Shown here piece after piece: positions 45,912-56,687 of a stretch of 64,000 bases of DNA. The notes below the pieces were generated by a model. That model had not been told where the DNA came from. It saw only the letters and a list, made by a program, of their open reading frames with translations, and did not search any database. The stretch comes from Zhengitettix transpicula (Eukaryota > Arthropoda > Insecta > Orthoptera > Tetrigidae). How positions within the stretch are numbered: position 1 is the first letter of the stretch; each line of letters starts with the position of its first letter. The stretch lies in NCBI GenBank assembly GCA_037074705.1, contig CM073590.1, positions 7,642,001 through 7,706,000 on the forward strand, in the 5' to 3' direction. Made by a program: the position numbers and the translations under genes.

Positions 45912-48892
45912 GATATTTTTCTATTCAGAGAGTAAAGTATGTTCGTAATATTTGTATGATGCTACATTATATGGATTCCCCCAAAAATGAGAAAACATCA
46001 AATTTTGTGTAATAGTTTATTTAGGATAAGAAACTGTTGTGCATTCAAATGTTAAAGTTCAAAAGAACGCCTCATAGAAAAAATCTGTATTTATGAATCA
46101 CTGAAATTAATAGTGATTTAATATATACTCGTTGATTATCAGACGGTTTCCCAATGATAGCGTTGGCGACACGAGCTATAACATAATCTTCAATAAGTTA
46201 ATTCTAGTTTGATTGATCTACTTTATATAATGAAATATAAAACTAAATTATATGTAAACAATTATATCTGATTCGAATTTTTTCTAATATAAGTCAAATT
46301 TTTAACATAAAAAAGCACATGAAATATTTGAAACTTTCACTAATGGAAAAATGTATCGTTGAAATTATTTATTAATATATATGATTCATTATACAAAATA
46401 CTTTACTTAATGAATCATTGATATTCGTTTACCAAGATAATCACTATATTTATATCTTTGTAATGTATATAAGTAATATGCCTTTATTACTTTAATATAT
46501 TACGCAGGTACATAAATGTATTCATACAAAATAGAATTTTTGAATGTAGAGAATTGGAAGCACAATAAATGAGTCAAAATAAACGTTCTAACGAGAATAC
46601 GTAATTTAAATTTTATTTTTTACAATGTAATTTAATTATCTTTCCATTTACTATATTAAAACTTGTCTATGAACGTTTCTCATAAAAAATATTTATTAAT
46701 AAGTATAAATGTTTGACTATAAAATCTCAACTGATTTTTACGTTAAAATTAAAACCTCCAGTTACCTCCGTTGATTGCTTCATTCTGTGAACTACAGCAG
46801 CTAACATTTTAAGCAGGAAATAATAAATTCTTTTCAAATTCATATATTTTACCGTCTATAAATATCTCATTAAAATAAGCTGTTACGTTTATACCTTTGC
46901 CAAGCTGCAATCATTATTTCTTATTCTCAAATCGAACTAGAAGTTAAATACGACCTTGTTAAATATAGTTTTTGGTTTCTAGGAATGTTTAACAGCCATA
47001 TCGTAACAACATAATCATAGCAAAGCCTCAAGTGCGTTTTCTTTTAATGCCAGGAATGTGTAATATCATATCGATTTTTTTCTTTAAAACAAACCTGTCT
47101 GGTTTCCTCTATTCCAGAGACATCTCCAGACAAGAAAATAATTCTCTGCTCATAAAAATGGGAGTGAGGTATCTTTGTTTAAGATTCCCCCACTGTTCGT
47201 ATAAATATGTACTGCATATTTTTATTTCTGGATAATTCTCATTTTGTATATAAAAATATAATTTAGAAAAATCATTAGTAAAGAACAATACTTTATGGAT
47301 TTCGAGAATTGCACTTTTTAAATTTTTCATTCCTTCTCCTAAAACATAATTTTTTAAAACAATAAATTGTAGTTTAATTTCAGTTTGCCAATAACGCATG
47401 TATAATTGTGTTATGAATAATTTTGTATCTAGTAGCGTATCACAAAAATAATTGGAAAGTTCGCTCTCATGATGTTATCACCACTTCCAAATTTTGGGAT
47501 AGTAATTCTGGATAATAAATTATAAATCACTGTTTCCGTGAGATGGGATTGATTTAACTGACTTATTTAGCAAATGAGACAAAATATTACTTTTCAACGA
47601 GAAGATTTCACTCATACCACCGTTAAAAGGTACTGAAATCTAGATTTATAATAATCTTAAATATAATAACATAAACGAAACGAGAAAATAAAAATAATGA
47701 CAAAATAACCAGGCATCAATCTCCAGTCTGTCAAAGAAAACAAGTTCAACGTGAACCGCTCAACCGAAACATTTTTTTTCTGAATGTTGTCCCAAAATGA
47801 CGAAGCTATTCCTTTAAATTAACAAACGAGGAGGGGTCACCGCTGACCTGACTCAGGTATTTAACGTTCTTGCATTATGGCGAGCTTCCGGTATTCAGCT
47901 CAGCCAAGCAGCAAACTCTTGCACCTGCTGTAGAGACAACCTACAACAACAGGATCAAATCAGATCCAATCACTGCTGTGATTGCCCTATTCAAAATGTA
48001 GTTGCTTAACCTCAAGGAGCATAGTAAGGTTGGTATTTTATCGTTGTAAATTTGTAATAAACAATATATACTCAGCCATAAATCTGTTAAATACATCAAA
48101 TAACATTTATTTATTTATACAATTACAACATTTATTTTTTTCTGCAATCCCCATTTGACTGAATAGATTTCGCCCAATGTCTTTATTACGTAAAAAAAAA
48201 TTATGTCTGTGTCATTCTTTTTTGTAGAACGCGTAATCTTGTCACTCGACACAAGGTTTTTTTCGCCAAGACTAATTTTTAGATCATATAAAAATAAAAA
48301 TTTCATATGCGCCCATGTCTGAGGCACAGGATGAGTTGGGAACCATTTCGAAAGCTATAGCCTTCGAAACTGGCGATGTGTGTTGAGAAATACAGCCCTG
48401 GTAAATGAGCACTTTTCTCGCTTTAATGTTGGTCCTGTCAGCTTAAGCTCAAACACCATCAGTTTTATGCTTTCGATCAAGATGATAGCCTGTATGTCCA
48501 AAATTAAGTTCCCGTAATTTATCCCGCCGACGAAACTTTAACTGTACATTAACTTTTACCAACCCATAGTTTCCATGACCGTATTGTCTCCGAAGTATAA
48601 TTATGGATTCAAGTTTCGTTCACAGTCACGGAAAGGCTCCAAAAGTCTATATGATTATACGTTAATTTCAACACCGACGATTATGGAACGTTCTTCCTAG
48701 AGCCTTGTACGTCTGAAATCATCGTTCATTATCCATCGCGCACTCATATTTACTTTTTCATATCAAGAACTTAATATAGTATTGGTTCATATGGAACACC
48801 TACTCTAACCGCAATCACAGAAATTATATTCTCACGGTCTTTTATCATGATACAATTTATCGGTCTTTAATTATACCATTGAACTACCTTTG
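45912..48892. other. AT-rich stretch without genes
   Basis: Nothing recognised over 3 kb. Opposing ORFs at 47032-47235 (plus) and 47109-47399 (minus) overlap and show no motif. About 47820-47990 is a small GC-richer island. Confidence 0.5.
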
Positions 48893-49060
48893 TTGACTCG
48901 CCGTCAGATGCGAGTTGTATAGACAGTCTCACCTACAATTTACTTCGAAAACAGAATAAATGCGTACTTAGCGGAAGGCCCTAGGTCTAATTCCCGGTCT
49001 GGTGAGATTTTACTATCCTAATCCGTTATGTCAGTTTAGCTTTCTTTCTGAATTAATTCA
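48893..49060 (+). mobile_element. SINE-related sequence
   Basis: CGCCGTCAGATGCGA and CTCACCTACAATTTACT resemble the inverted SINE piece at 36890-36995 read on the plus strand. A degenerate B-box (GGTCTAATTCCCGGTC) and a TTTTACTATCCTAATCCGTTA tail follow. It appears to be a rearranged copy of the same SINE family. Confidence 0.5.
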
Positions 49061-49091
49061 TTGCACCGTATCAGTTCACAGTAATTTCCAG

Positions 49092-49665
49092 TGTAACGGT
49101 TGGGTTTTGTAATTAATAAAATAAAAGGATTGTTTTAAGGATTTATTACTCATGAAATTGAAGGGAGACAAATATTTACATAAAAATATACAAATTATAC
49201 GTATTCAGCTAGCCGGGCAAATCTATCGGATCCCTTAATCTCAAGTTTAACCACGGACTACGGTAACCCTCCCTAGGCGCCTCAAGGATTGGCAGGATCT
49301 TCGAGTACTCTGGACCCTGGCGACGGTCACTCGAGGAGTCCCTCTCTGCTCTCTTCACAGCCCCTTTGCTGCATGTATCGATACTCACGACCACTTTTGG
49401 TCGTTCTTTCCTGAACCAAGAAATGTGATTGGTCCAAGCAGCCACAAGTTTATTTAGGTTTTGGGATTTTTGGAGACATCGTTCATACGGTGCGTCATTC
49501 CAGGTAACCTCCAACATCCTACGTGCCTACGTCCATGCTGAACGTATTATTTCCCAGGCGCCTGGTCAAATTCCAATTCCAACTTGCTAAGTTCTCAACC
49601 CTTGCTAATATTTAATTACATTAAATAAAAAATATATATACCAATTATAAAACTATCGCGCTACA
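49092..49665 (-). mobile_element. solo-LTR-like dispersed repeat, copy 2
   Basis: Reverse complement of the family at 13977-14646, 574 bp, with ends TGTAGCGCGATAG and CCGTTACA on the minus strand. About 100 bp of copy 1 is missing or diverged here. Flanks are CCAG and TCAG, so any 4-bp target duplication is imperfect. The minus-strand ORF at 49209-49517 (102 codons) follows LTR sequence and has no protein family match. Confidence 0.7.
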
Positions 49666-49749
49666 TCAGTCTTCATTGAGTCCTAGAGTTAGACCGGGAA
49701 GAATAGAGAGCCATTGAACTGTAGGCGAAGCCAAGCTCTGGTTATATAT

Positions 49750-49885
49750 ACCATGGATGGAAGAATTTCGTACTGGACCTTGGTAGCTCAGTGTTTAGAG
49801 CGTACTAATCAGGAGTCCCGTGTTCAATTTCCCTTCCGGTCAATTTTTTTCCATCATGATCCTTTAATACAATATTTCTTGACCG
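49750..49885 (+). mobile_element. tRNA-derived SINE
   Basis: A-box CTTGGTAGCTCAGTGTTTAG at about 49783 and a decayed B-box GTTCAATTTCCC near 49825. Upstream is ACCATGGATGGAAGAA and downstream is a T-run then CCATCATGATCCTTTAAT, both matching the SINE at 36996-37205. The plus-strand ORF at 49714-49920 is incidental. Confidence 0.68.
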
Positions 49886-50205
49886 ATATGGCGGAGCCTA
49901 ATTGCTGTTTCTTAGTTTAATAGAGTTTAGAGTTGAGCGTTGATTGAATGTATTTCCTCTTTTGTTGTTTAAATTTATGGTGCGCTTTTCGTAAATATTT
50001 TTTATAACTGTTAATTACTGCCTGGAAGCATGGGAATGTGGCTTGCCGGGGTCGAGCAGCAGACACAAGACAATGGCGGGGTAGGTTGGAAAATCCGCAA
50101 GTCCCGCAAGCAAGGTCAGGGTCGGCCAAGGAAGGGGTAGATGACCGGAAGGCTATGGCCCTAAAATAGATGGAAGAGGGTCACGTGTGCACAAGGACCA
50201 ACCAG

Positions 50206-50346
50206 GAGAGATGAATTCGGACCGTCGGCGAGTGTGGTCGAGAGATGAATGTGGACCGTCGCTGAGAGTGGTCATAAGAGATGAATGTGGACCGTTGGTG
50301 AGAGTGGACAGGAGATGAATTTGGACCGTCGGTGAGAGTGGTCAGG
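50206..50346. repeat. minisatellite in the 5' LTR, four ~34-bp units
   Basis: The unit is GAGATGAATGTGGACCGTCG plus GTGAGAGTGGTCA, present four times with small changes. The same array is at 54108-54248 in the 3' LTR. As U3-like sequence it could carry repeated regulatory sites (inference). Confidence 0.88.
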
Positions 50347-50641
50347 GAGAATTGATCCTGAAAGATTTTGGTTCTGCACGTGGGTCTCCGGTCTTCTGCG
50401 AATGCTGATGAGACAGATAGCCGCCAACGGGAGTCGACCCTGTCCGAGCTGCAGACCTGGTAAGTCGCGTTCCATTCTTCCGGGTATCGCGTCGGTTTGC
50501 CACGAGAAAAACCACGGTTAATCTTGAGAAAGGGAGGGGGCTACATGCATCCCTGGCAGGCTGGAGAGCTTTTCGTTTTGTATAAATTCTGAGAAAATGA
50601 ATTATTGTTTTTTTTAATAACTAAATATTGCATTTCCCTTT

Positions 50642-50675
50642 CCTGCAAGAACAATTCTTGCAGGTGGCGCCCAAC
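50642..50675. other. hairpin followed by TGGCGCCCAAC inside the LTR
   Basis: CCTGCAAGAA-CAA-TTCTTGCAGG is a perfect 10-bp stem with a 3-base loop. It is followed directly by TGGCGCCCAAC, the usual start of a tRNA-Lys primer site. It is repeated at 54544-54577 in the 3' LTR, which is unexpected for a primer site. Confidence 0.8.
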
Positions 50676-50713
50676 AAATAATTAATTTAACCGTAAGCTC
50701 ACCACATATAAAA

Positions 50714-50733
50714 TGTCGTCCAACGTTTGGGGC
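50714..50733 (+). other. candidate primer binding site, tRNA-Lys-like
   Basis: TGTCGTCCAACGTTTGGGGC lies 7 bp after the LTR and resembles the tRNA-Lys(1,2) site TGGCGCCCAACGTGGGGC with two changes and a 2-bp insertion. Position fits; the mismatches leave doubt. Confidence 0.45.
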
Positions 50734-51181
50734 ACGAAGAAGTGGCAAACTGGAGCGATACTACGGGGACAGGATTAGCGGATTATATACACTTGCTAGT
50801 CAGCCATTCAAGCAGAAATTCAGGACTTGATTATTTTAACGTGTATTTTGGGGGAATAATTTTGTAATATGTATTTTGCGGGAATTTAGTTTTTGGGCAA
50901 TACGTTCCAGGCTGGAGATGCAGGTGTTTAGACGCGGACCATATATTTTAATTTCTAGCGTTGAGTAGAGCAGGAGTTTTTTTTCATAGGATAAGCGTTA
51001 ATTCGATAAATTTTGGGATTTCTTTTGTTATCTAATGTGGATTGGAGCCTGAGGTCTATATGTTTAATGTTAAGTTGTGTGAATTTTGATCTGTTTTCTT
51101 TATCGTTTATGTTAGTGTGTTAGAGAAATTGTTCGTGTAAAATAGAAACGGAGTTCTTCTGATTATTTCGTCTGGTTGTTC
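50734..51181 (+). other. leader of the gag-only element
   Basis: About 450 bp of untranslated leader with no ORF. It may hold a packaging signal, which cannot be seen directly. Confidence 0.5.
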
Positions 51182-52324
51182 ATGAAGCTTAGGAGCGGAA
51201 TGGATACGGTACAAAGGGAATTAAGCACGGATGAGCAGACGGAGGGTAGTTCCGAGAATTTAGGGAGCCAGGCAAGCAGTGGTTTTCCTGGAACCAATGG
51301 TACAAAAGAAAACCAGTTTTTATTCGAATCTATGATGGCACAATTGATGCAAGCCATTCAAAATAGTCAGGAACAGATTCAAAATAGTCAGGCTAATTTA
51401 CAGGAACAGATTCAAAGAAAGAATGACGAAAATAACAAGTTGATTCAAAATAGTCAGGCTAATTTACAGGAACAGATTCGAAATAGTCAGACTAAGTTAG
51501 AGGAACAGATTCAAAGGAATAGTGACGAAACTAACAAGGGGTTTAACATATTGCAGGCCCAGATTAAAGGCTGTCAAGAAGCAACTGAGAATAAGTTTAG
51601 GGAGATTCGCAGTGAGATTCAGGAGCAGGTCCAAATATTTACGGAAATAAATCGAGTTCAATGGAACCAGTTAAAAAGTCAAAGCGATACAATTGATGAA
51701 AAATGCGCAAGTATAAGTCATGTTGGGCAGGAAAGGACAGAGGATTTTGAAAAATTAGTTGAAACAGGCTTAGGCATAAACGTAGAACAGGTCGCCGAAC
51801 AAAAAACCGAAGTAGCCGATTTGGCTAATAAGGAGCGCCAAAGTCTTGCACACAGATTAGACGAAGTTGTAGTCGGGGCAGATGTGCAAATTCGGCGAGA
51901 AGAAACTGAACATGCGAAGAATCAGCTAGTCAGTGACGCAGAGGCAATTAGGGAAGAGATGAACGAATGCACAATTGTGGTGAATATGGTTGATATTGAA
52001 GTAGACTTATGGAAACAGTTGAGTTCCGAGGCCGCCAGTTTGTATATTAGGATTTCGGAAGCCAGTGAATTGGTAGTGCGCGGGGAAGGCTTAACCCAGC
52101 GATTAGAAATTACGCTGAAATCATTTCGGGGGCGAAGACGACAGAACGGTCGTGAATTCTTAAACGGGCTAAAGTCATATTTTTCCCAAAGACGAACGCC
52201 GGACCGTTTTAAATTAACTTCATTTATGCAGAAAATGGAGGGTAGTTACACGTTTGATCCCGGCGGAAGTTCATTCTTGATACTTCTTCATCGGAGAAAT
52301 TACATGCTTAATAGGCTGGATTAA
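51182..52324 (+). CDS. gag-like coiled-coil protein (380 aa), C-terminally truncated capsid
   Basis: I start it at ATG 51182, since the in-frame codon at 51176 is TTG; the start MKLRSG resembles other arthropod Gypsy gags. Residues about 57-128 are a run of near-repeats (IQNSQANLQEQIQR and variants) predicting a coiled coil, followed by more charged helical sequence to about 300. Residues about 314-356 (FRGRRRQNGREFLNGLKSYF and on through PDRFKL) resemble the beginning of a Gypsy capsid (FxGxxGQNPxEFLxxLxxYF). The expected rest of the capsid and any zinc knuckle are missing, because the sequence departs after MEGSYTF and stops 25 residues later. No pol follows. It probably assembles with, or competes with, intact Gag of a related element; that is inference. 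Confidence 0.75.
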   Translation: MKLRSGMDTVQRELSTDEQTEGSSENLGSQASSGFPGTNGTKENQFLFESMMAQLMQAIQNSQEQIQNSQANLQEQIQRKNDENNKLIQNSQANLQEQIRNSQTKLEEQIQRNSDETNKGFNILQAQIKGCQEATENKFREIRSEIQEQVQIFTEINRVQWNQLKSQSDTIDEKCASISHVGQERTEDFEKLVETGLGINVEQVAEQKTEVADLANKERQSLAHRLDEVVVGADVQIRREETEHAKNQLVSDAEAIREEMNECTIVVNMVDIEVDLWKQLSSEAASLYIRISEASELVVRGEGLTQRLEITLKSFRGRRRQNGREFLNGLKSYFSQRRTPDRFKLTSFMQKMEGSYTFDPGGSSFLILLHRRNYMLNRLD

Positions 52325-53861
52325 GAGCATGTAAACGTAATATATATAGACGCCAGATGTAGGTCAATTAAGTGGTAGTAAAAGATAAGTGTAGCAGGTA
52401 CAGAAGGGTGGCGGAAAATATTGTAATTAATTGTAGTTTGGTAGTAGATTAAGTATACTTAGGGATAGGGCCAGGTCAAGTATTGTGTGCTTGTTTGGTT
52501 GAGTAATGAGTGTACCAGTAGCTGGAGCCTCGGACAGGAACCCGGAAGAGGCACTGTCGGCGGATAATCCTTTGCCTCCAGACATTGTTACAGGCTAGGC
52601 TCGCCAGAAGGATCCAACCATCAAAGCATCGTCAGCGGCCGGCAGGATAATCCCAGGGCATGTGACTAATGCATGTTGGGCTTTGCGGACCCAGGAACCC
52701 GAGCTGTACGTGGTATCTGTTACCACGTTCTACTTTTCTTCAATTCGGCCTTGCTTGGTCAAAACCACCTGTAAAACTGTCACTAAGGCTTTCTTGGCCA
52801 ACCCTTGATTTTTCGACCCCAACAATGGTTATTAGGTTTCGAGGACTGAGGGTGTCTTTCATCTATTCTCTTCTTTCCTCTTATTTTCGCACCTTATGTA
52901 AAAGGAAGACGTGGCGGACCAACGACCAGATGCGCACAAGTGGAACGGGCGGACAACCACGACTACGCGATGCGGTTGCAACGGTGCGAAGTGGTACAGA
53001 AGCTAATGTGAGGTGTTTGTACATATAATGCAAGTGTCCGATGACCACAGACACAATAAAAGGGGGACGAGAAGTGACAAGGTTATAATTACGACAGACG
53101 CTAAAAAAAAAGGTGATGTGTCGTGTTATCAAAAGACGCTCACAGGAGTGATTTTAAGGTTTAATTTAAGAAGAAAAAAAAGGTGGATTAAATATGGAAA
53201 ATGACATTCATAGTAATTAAAGGACGATTATGGAGGTTAATTAAAATTAAGTACTTATATTTAGGATGCGCTCAATTGTTAAAATTAAGGGTTAGGCATT
53301 ACGGACCGGTGCGCATATAATTAAAAGTAGTATGTGTAGTATACGAACAGTAGTATGTGTAGATGTTAAATAATATGAAAGATATAATATCAGATTAGGA
53401 GAAAAGATATCGATAAGTAAATGCATATCATTTTGCTATGGTTAGTTGTAAGTTAGTTATAGGTTTTATTTAATTATTCTCTTCGGTTTTAGTTAGTTAT
53501 AAGTTAGTGTTACAGATGTATATATTCCTACCTTTCGTTATTAAGTTAGCTGTAAGTTACTCTTAGATTTGTATATGATTCATCATTTCGTTGTTGAGTT
53601 AGTTGTAATTTGTTTCAAATCTGAATATAATGTCTAATTAATTTGTTTGTGAATGTAATGCTGTACTGTTTAAGATTACATACTGTCAGGGAAACTACTT
53701 AGAATTATGAGAAATTGGACTATCTGCTAATTAAGTAACACATAGAAAAAAAAATTAAATTGTATCACAGGATTGTATTTTGCCAGATGCGAGGGAGCAT
53801 GCGCGAACTTCAAGCGAGTTATTTTGAAATCGTTCGAATGGATCCTCCATTCATCCAATTT
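52325..53861 (+). other. non-coding interior of the gag-only element
   Basis: No RT, protease or integrase motifs in any frame. A frame opening at ATG 52506 runs 33 codons to a TAG, then continues about 70 codons to a second stop; its composition is coding-like, but I recognise no family. The ORFs at 52669-53028 and 53013-53204 (plus) and 52881-53132 (minus) are unassigned. 53440-53650 is a degenerate tandem array. Confidence 0.55.
53440..53650. repeat. degenerate tandem repeat, ~75-bp period
   Basis: About three diverged units built on GTTAGTTATAAGTTAG then a T/A-rich part with CCTTTCGTT. Recurrent TTAGTTGTAAGTTAG-like strings mark the unit starts. Confidence 0.6.
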
Positions 53862-53870
53862 CAAAGGGGG
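53862..53870 (+). other. polypurine tract
   Basis: CAAAGGGGG precedes the 3' LTR by 7 bp, consistent with plus-strand priming. Confidence 0.6.
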
Positions 53871-53877
53871 AATATTA

Positions 53878-54608
53878 TATGGTGCGCTTTTCGTAAATAT
53901 TTTTTATAACTGTTAATTACTGCCTGGAAGCATGGGAATGTGGCTTGCCGGGGTCGAGCAGCAGACACAAGACAATGGCGGGGTAGGTTGGAAAATCCGC
54001 AAGTCCCGCAAGCAAGGTCAGGGTCGGCCAAGGAAGGGGTAGATGACCGGAAGGCTATGGCCCTAAAATAGATGGAAGAGGGTCACGTGTGCACAAGGAC
54101 CAACCAGGAGAGATGAATTCGGACCGTCGGCGAGTGTGGTCGAGAGATGAATGTGGACCGTCGCTGAGAGTGGTCATAAGAGATGAATGTGGACCGTTGG
54201 TGAGAGTGGACAGGAGATGAATTTGGACCGTCGGTGAGAGTGGTCAGGGAGAATTGATCCTGAAAGATTTTGGTTCTGCACGTGGGTCTCCGGTCTTCTG
54301 CGAATGCTGATGAGACAGATAGCCGCCAACGGGAGTCGACCCTGTCCGAGCTGCAGACCTGGTAAGTCGCGTTCCATTCTTCCGGGTATCGCGTCGGTTT
54401 GCCACGAGAAAAACCACGGTTAATCTTGAGAAAGGGAGGGGGCTACATGCATCCCTGGCAGGCTGGAGAGCTTTTCGTTTTGTATAAATTCTGAGAAAAT
54501 GAATTATTGTTTTTTTTAATAACTAAATATTGCATTTCCCTTTCCTGCAAGAACAATTCTTGCAGGTGGCGCCCAACAAATAATTAATTTAACCGTAAGC
54601 TCACCACA
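53878..54608 (+). repeat. 3' LTR of the gag-only element (731 bp)
   Basis: Same length as the 5' LTR and, on base-by-base reading, without a difference that I could find. It includes the same minisatellite (54108-54248) and hairpin plus TGGCGCCCAAC (54544-54577). Confidence 0.93.
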
Positions 54609-54612
54609 AATT

Positions 54613-56598
54613 CATTCGGTCAGAAATAAATAAACTTGTGTGCTGGAGCAGAAACCCCACAAAGGCCATAATCCACATTTTTTAACAGGCTAAAACTTTT
54701 ATGACTGGACTCTGAAAACGATTGTTTAAACCACAAACCGTACTATGGCCCCCTGAACACCAATGCAAACTTCATTCAAGCCTCTATTCATTCCTGTGTT
54801 GTTTAGATTTTCGCACTAATTTTTGATTTAGATGCACTATATCTTTGTACTCCAACAGGCACAATTTCGTTAAGCACAGGTGAAATAAAAATTATTTCAC
54901 AAACAACCGCGTGACGATGTTCTTCACGCCTAAACATGCATCCTTTTTGTAGCGTCAACCAATCCTCAGTACTGCCATCCACTAAATTATTAAGTATTTT
55001 CATACTCAAGACAAGTCAAGATGGTTTTAATAAGGTGTGCCAGTGTTCGGTTGCGAGGAGTCATGAAAAATTTATACAAATGCAGGCAAACAAATTGAAA
55101 AAGGACAATCAAATATGGCATCCTTCAGTTCAAAAAGTAGGTATTTATTTTTACTATACTTACAAATTTTATGCGATTTCAGTTACAAAAAGAAACATTC
55201 TAACAATTGGTTATTGGTAAAGTGTATCTTGATACTTGGGACATCCATTATTCTTATTCCATAATTTAATAGAATACGTAACTTGAATATTTCGCTTTGT
55301 GTTGAGACATCGCTCTTGATTAACCATTCTGTTCCATATCACAGTATATCCTATATTCAACGTCCTGAATTACGATACATTCTAAGAGTCTACTGACGCT
55401 TCAATCACGTGTACCATTTTATCTACGACGTTGTAGTAATGCGTCTAACTCTTTGCACTTCTCACCAGAACTGCTTGTTGTTTTAAAACATTTCCATTCA
55501 TTACCTTTACTAAATATCAGTAATAACTCATTTTCAAATATTCAGATATTATATGAAAAAATGTGGCAATAATTATAACAAAGAAAATTACGGCACGTTG
55601 CTATCAAGATTAATAATAATAAAATACCAAACGATGAAGCAAAATTTGTAATTTAAATTGCGCTGTATAATTATAAACAAATAAATCATGAATATTGTTT
55701 TCTGTTGTGCGTACGCCAGTTGGCCGAATTTTTTGGTTTACATACATTTACAGTACTATTTGGAAATAAAAATATGTGTAAGCCCGAAAAAAATTTAAAT
55801 AATATTGTAAAATCAAACTAAAAGCATATAAAAATTATTACACTTTTCAACCTCGCTATGTTTTTTTTAGAAATTTAAACAGTCGCTGATTTATAGACTA
55901 AAAAAACCTGTGATATGAAGCGACAGTAACGAAACAAAGAATCATATACAATACAATATGTATAAAATAATTCCAATGATTCTCGACAACAGTGACTTTG
56001 AATGGTGTTAGTCATTAATATTTCCTCCTATTAGTGGTTTATTATCGCGTGTTTTCTAATCTTAGTCTCTTATATTCTTGGACGCGGAAACTGCGTATTT
56101 GGTCGTTCCACTTGTGACCTTTCAAAATATTACGTTTGACATTTCTATACTCACAAATTATACCGTTCTTCCCACGAACTGACTGTTGCACAAAACTGTT
56201 ATTTGAGCTGACTTGCCCTGGCTCATCGTTCCCAGAATTTTATTGCCCTTTAATGAGGCCGTTTAAAGCTCGGGTCCCTTCTTACCTGACCACTTTCACT
56301 TGCCTAAACTGTTTGTTGAAATACAAATTTTAATTAATGGGAGCTTGTTTTTGTACACCACAATTTATATTTATTTAAAGGTCACGAATTAGACTATTTT
56401 TATGGGTTATTATTTTTAAAAAAGGAAATCTTCTAATTTTTTATTTCTAATTTTTCATGGCAATCTCTGCAATTTATTTTACATTTATTTTTACAGCTAT
56501 GATTTTAATTGATATAAAAAATTTTCTTTAACACTTAAACAAATTTAAAATGAAACTGAAAAATATGGACCTACGCCTGTTTTGAAAATTAATAATAA
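54613..56598. other. AT-rich stretch without genes
   Basis: No gene or repeat recognised. ORFs at 54803-55009 (minus), 54936-55220 and 56136-56333 (plus) lack motifs. Confidence 0.5.
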
Positions 56599-56687
56599 CA
56601 AAAATAGCCAAATACAGCCAAAAGATTCTAGAAACGTTGTGTGATATTAATAACATCTCTTCTTTTGTCTGTATTTGGCTATTTTTT
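56599..56687. repeat. short foldback repeat
   Basis: 56599-56625 and 56661-56687 are reverse complements with one mismatch (AAAAATAGCCAAATACAG.CA then AAAGA), separated by about 35 bp. Confidence 0.8.

Larger units (their letters stand above)
49976..50706 (+). repeat. 5' LTR of the gag-only element (731 bp)
   Basis: Starts TATGGTGCGCTTTTCG and ends GTAAGCTCACCACA, with TGGTG/CACCA near-terminal inverted repeats. It contains four 34-bp tandem units (50206-50346), a 10-bp-stem hairpin (50642-50664) and a TGGCGCCCAAC motif (50665-50675) near its end. ORFs at 49917-50129 and 50272-50475 (minus) lie in it; the latter recurs in the other LTR at 54174-54377. Confidence 0.93.
49972..54612 (+). mobile_element. 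gag-only LTR retrotransposon with identical LTRs
   Basis: 4.63-kb insertion with 731-bp direct LTRs (49976-50706 and 53878-54608) that I read as identical. Flanks are AATT (49972-49975 and 54609-54612), or AAATT if the 3' LTR is taken one base shorter. The 3.17-kb interior has one long ORF (51182-52324, gag-like) and no sequence resembling protease, RT, RNase H or integrase. Gag-only LTR elements of this kind have been described in plants as TR-GAG. Equal LTRs imply a very recent insertion, necessarily with enzymes in trans. The autonomous partner is not in the window. Confidence 0.88.

Noticed and set aside
50272..50475. 67-codon minus-strand ORF, repeated at 54174-54377
   Set aside because: Duplicate LTR sequence of the gag-only element. 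Apparent conservation reflects recent LTR copying, not selection.
52669..53028. 119-codon ORF as remnant pol in the gag-only element
   Set aside because: No RT, RNase H, integrase or protease motif is present in this or the other frames.
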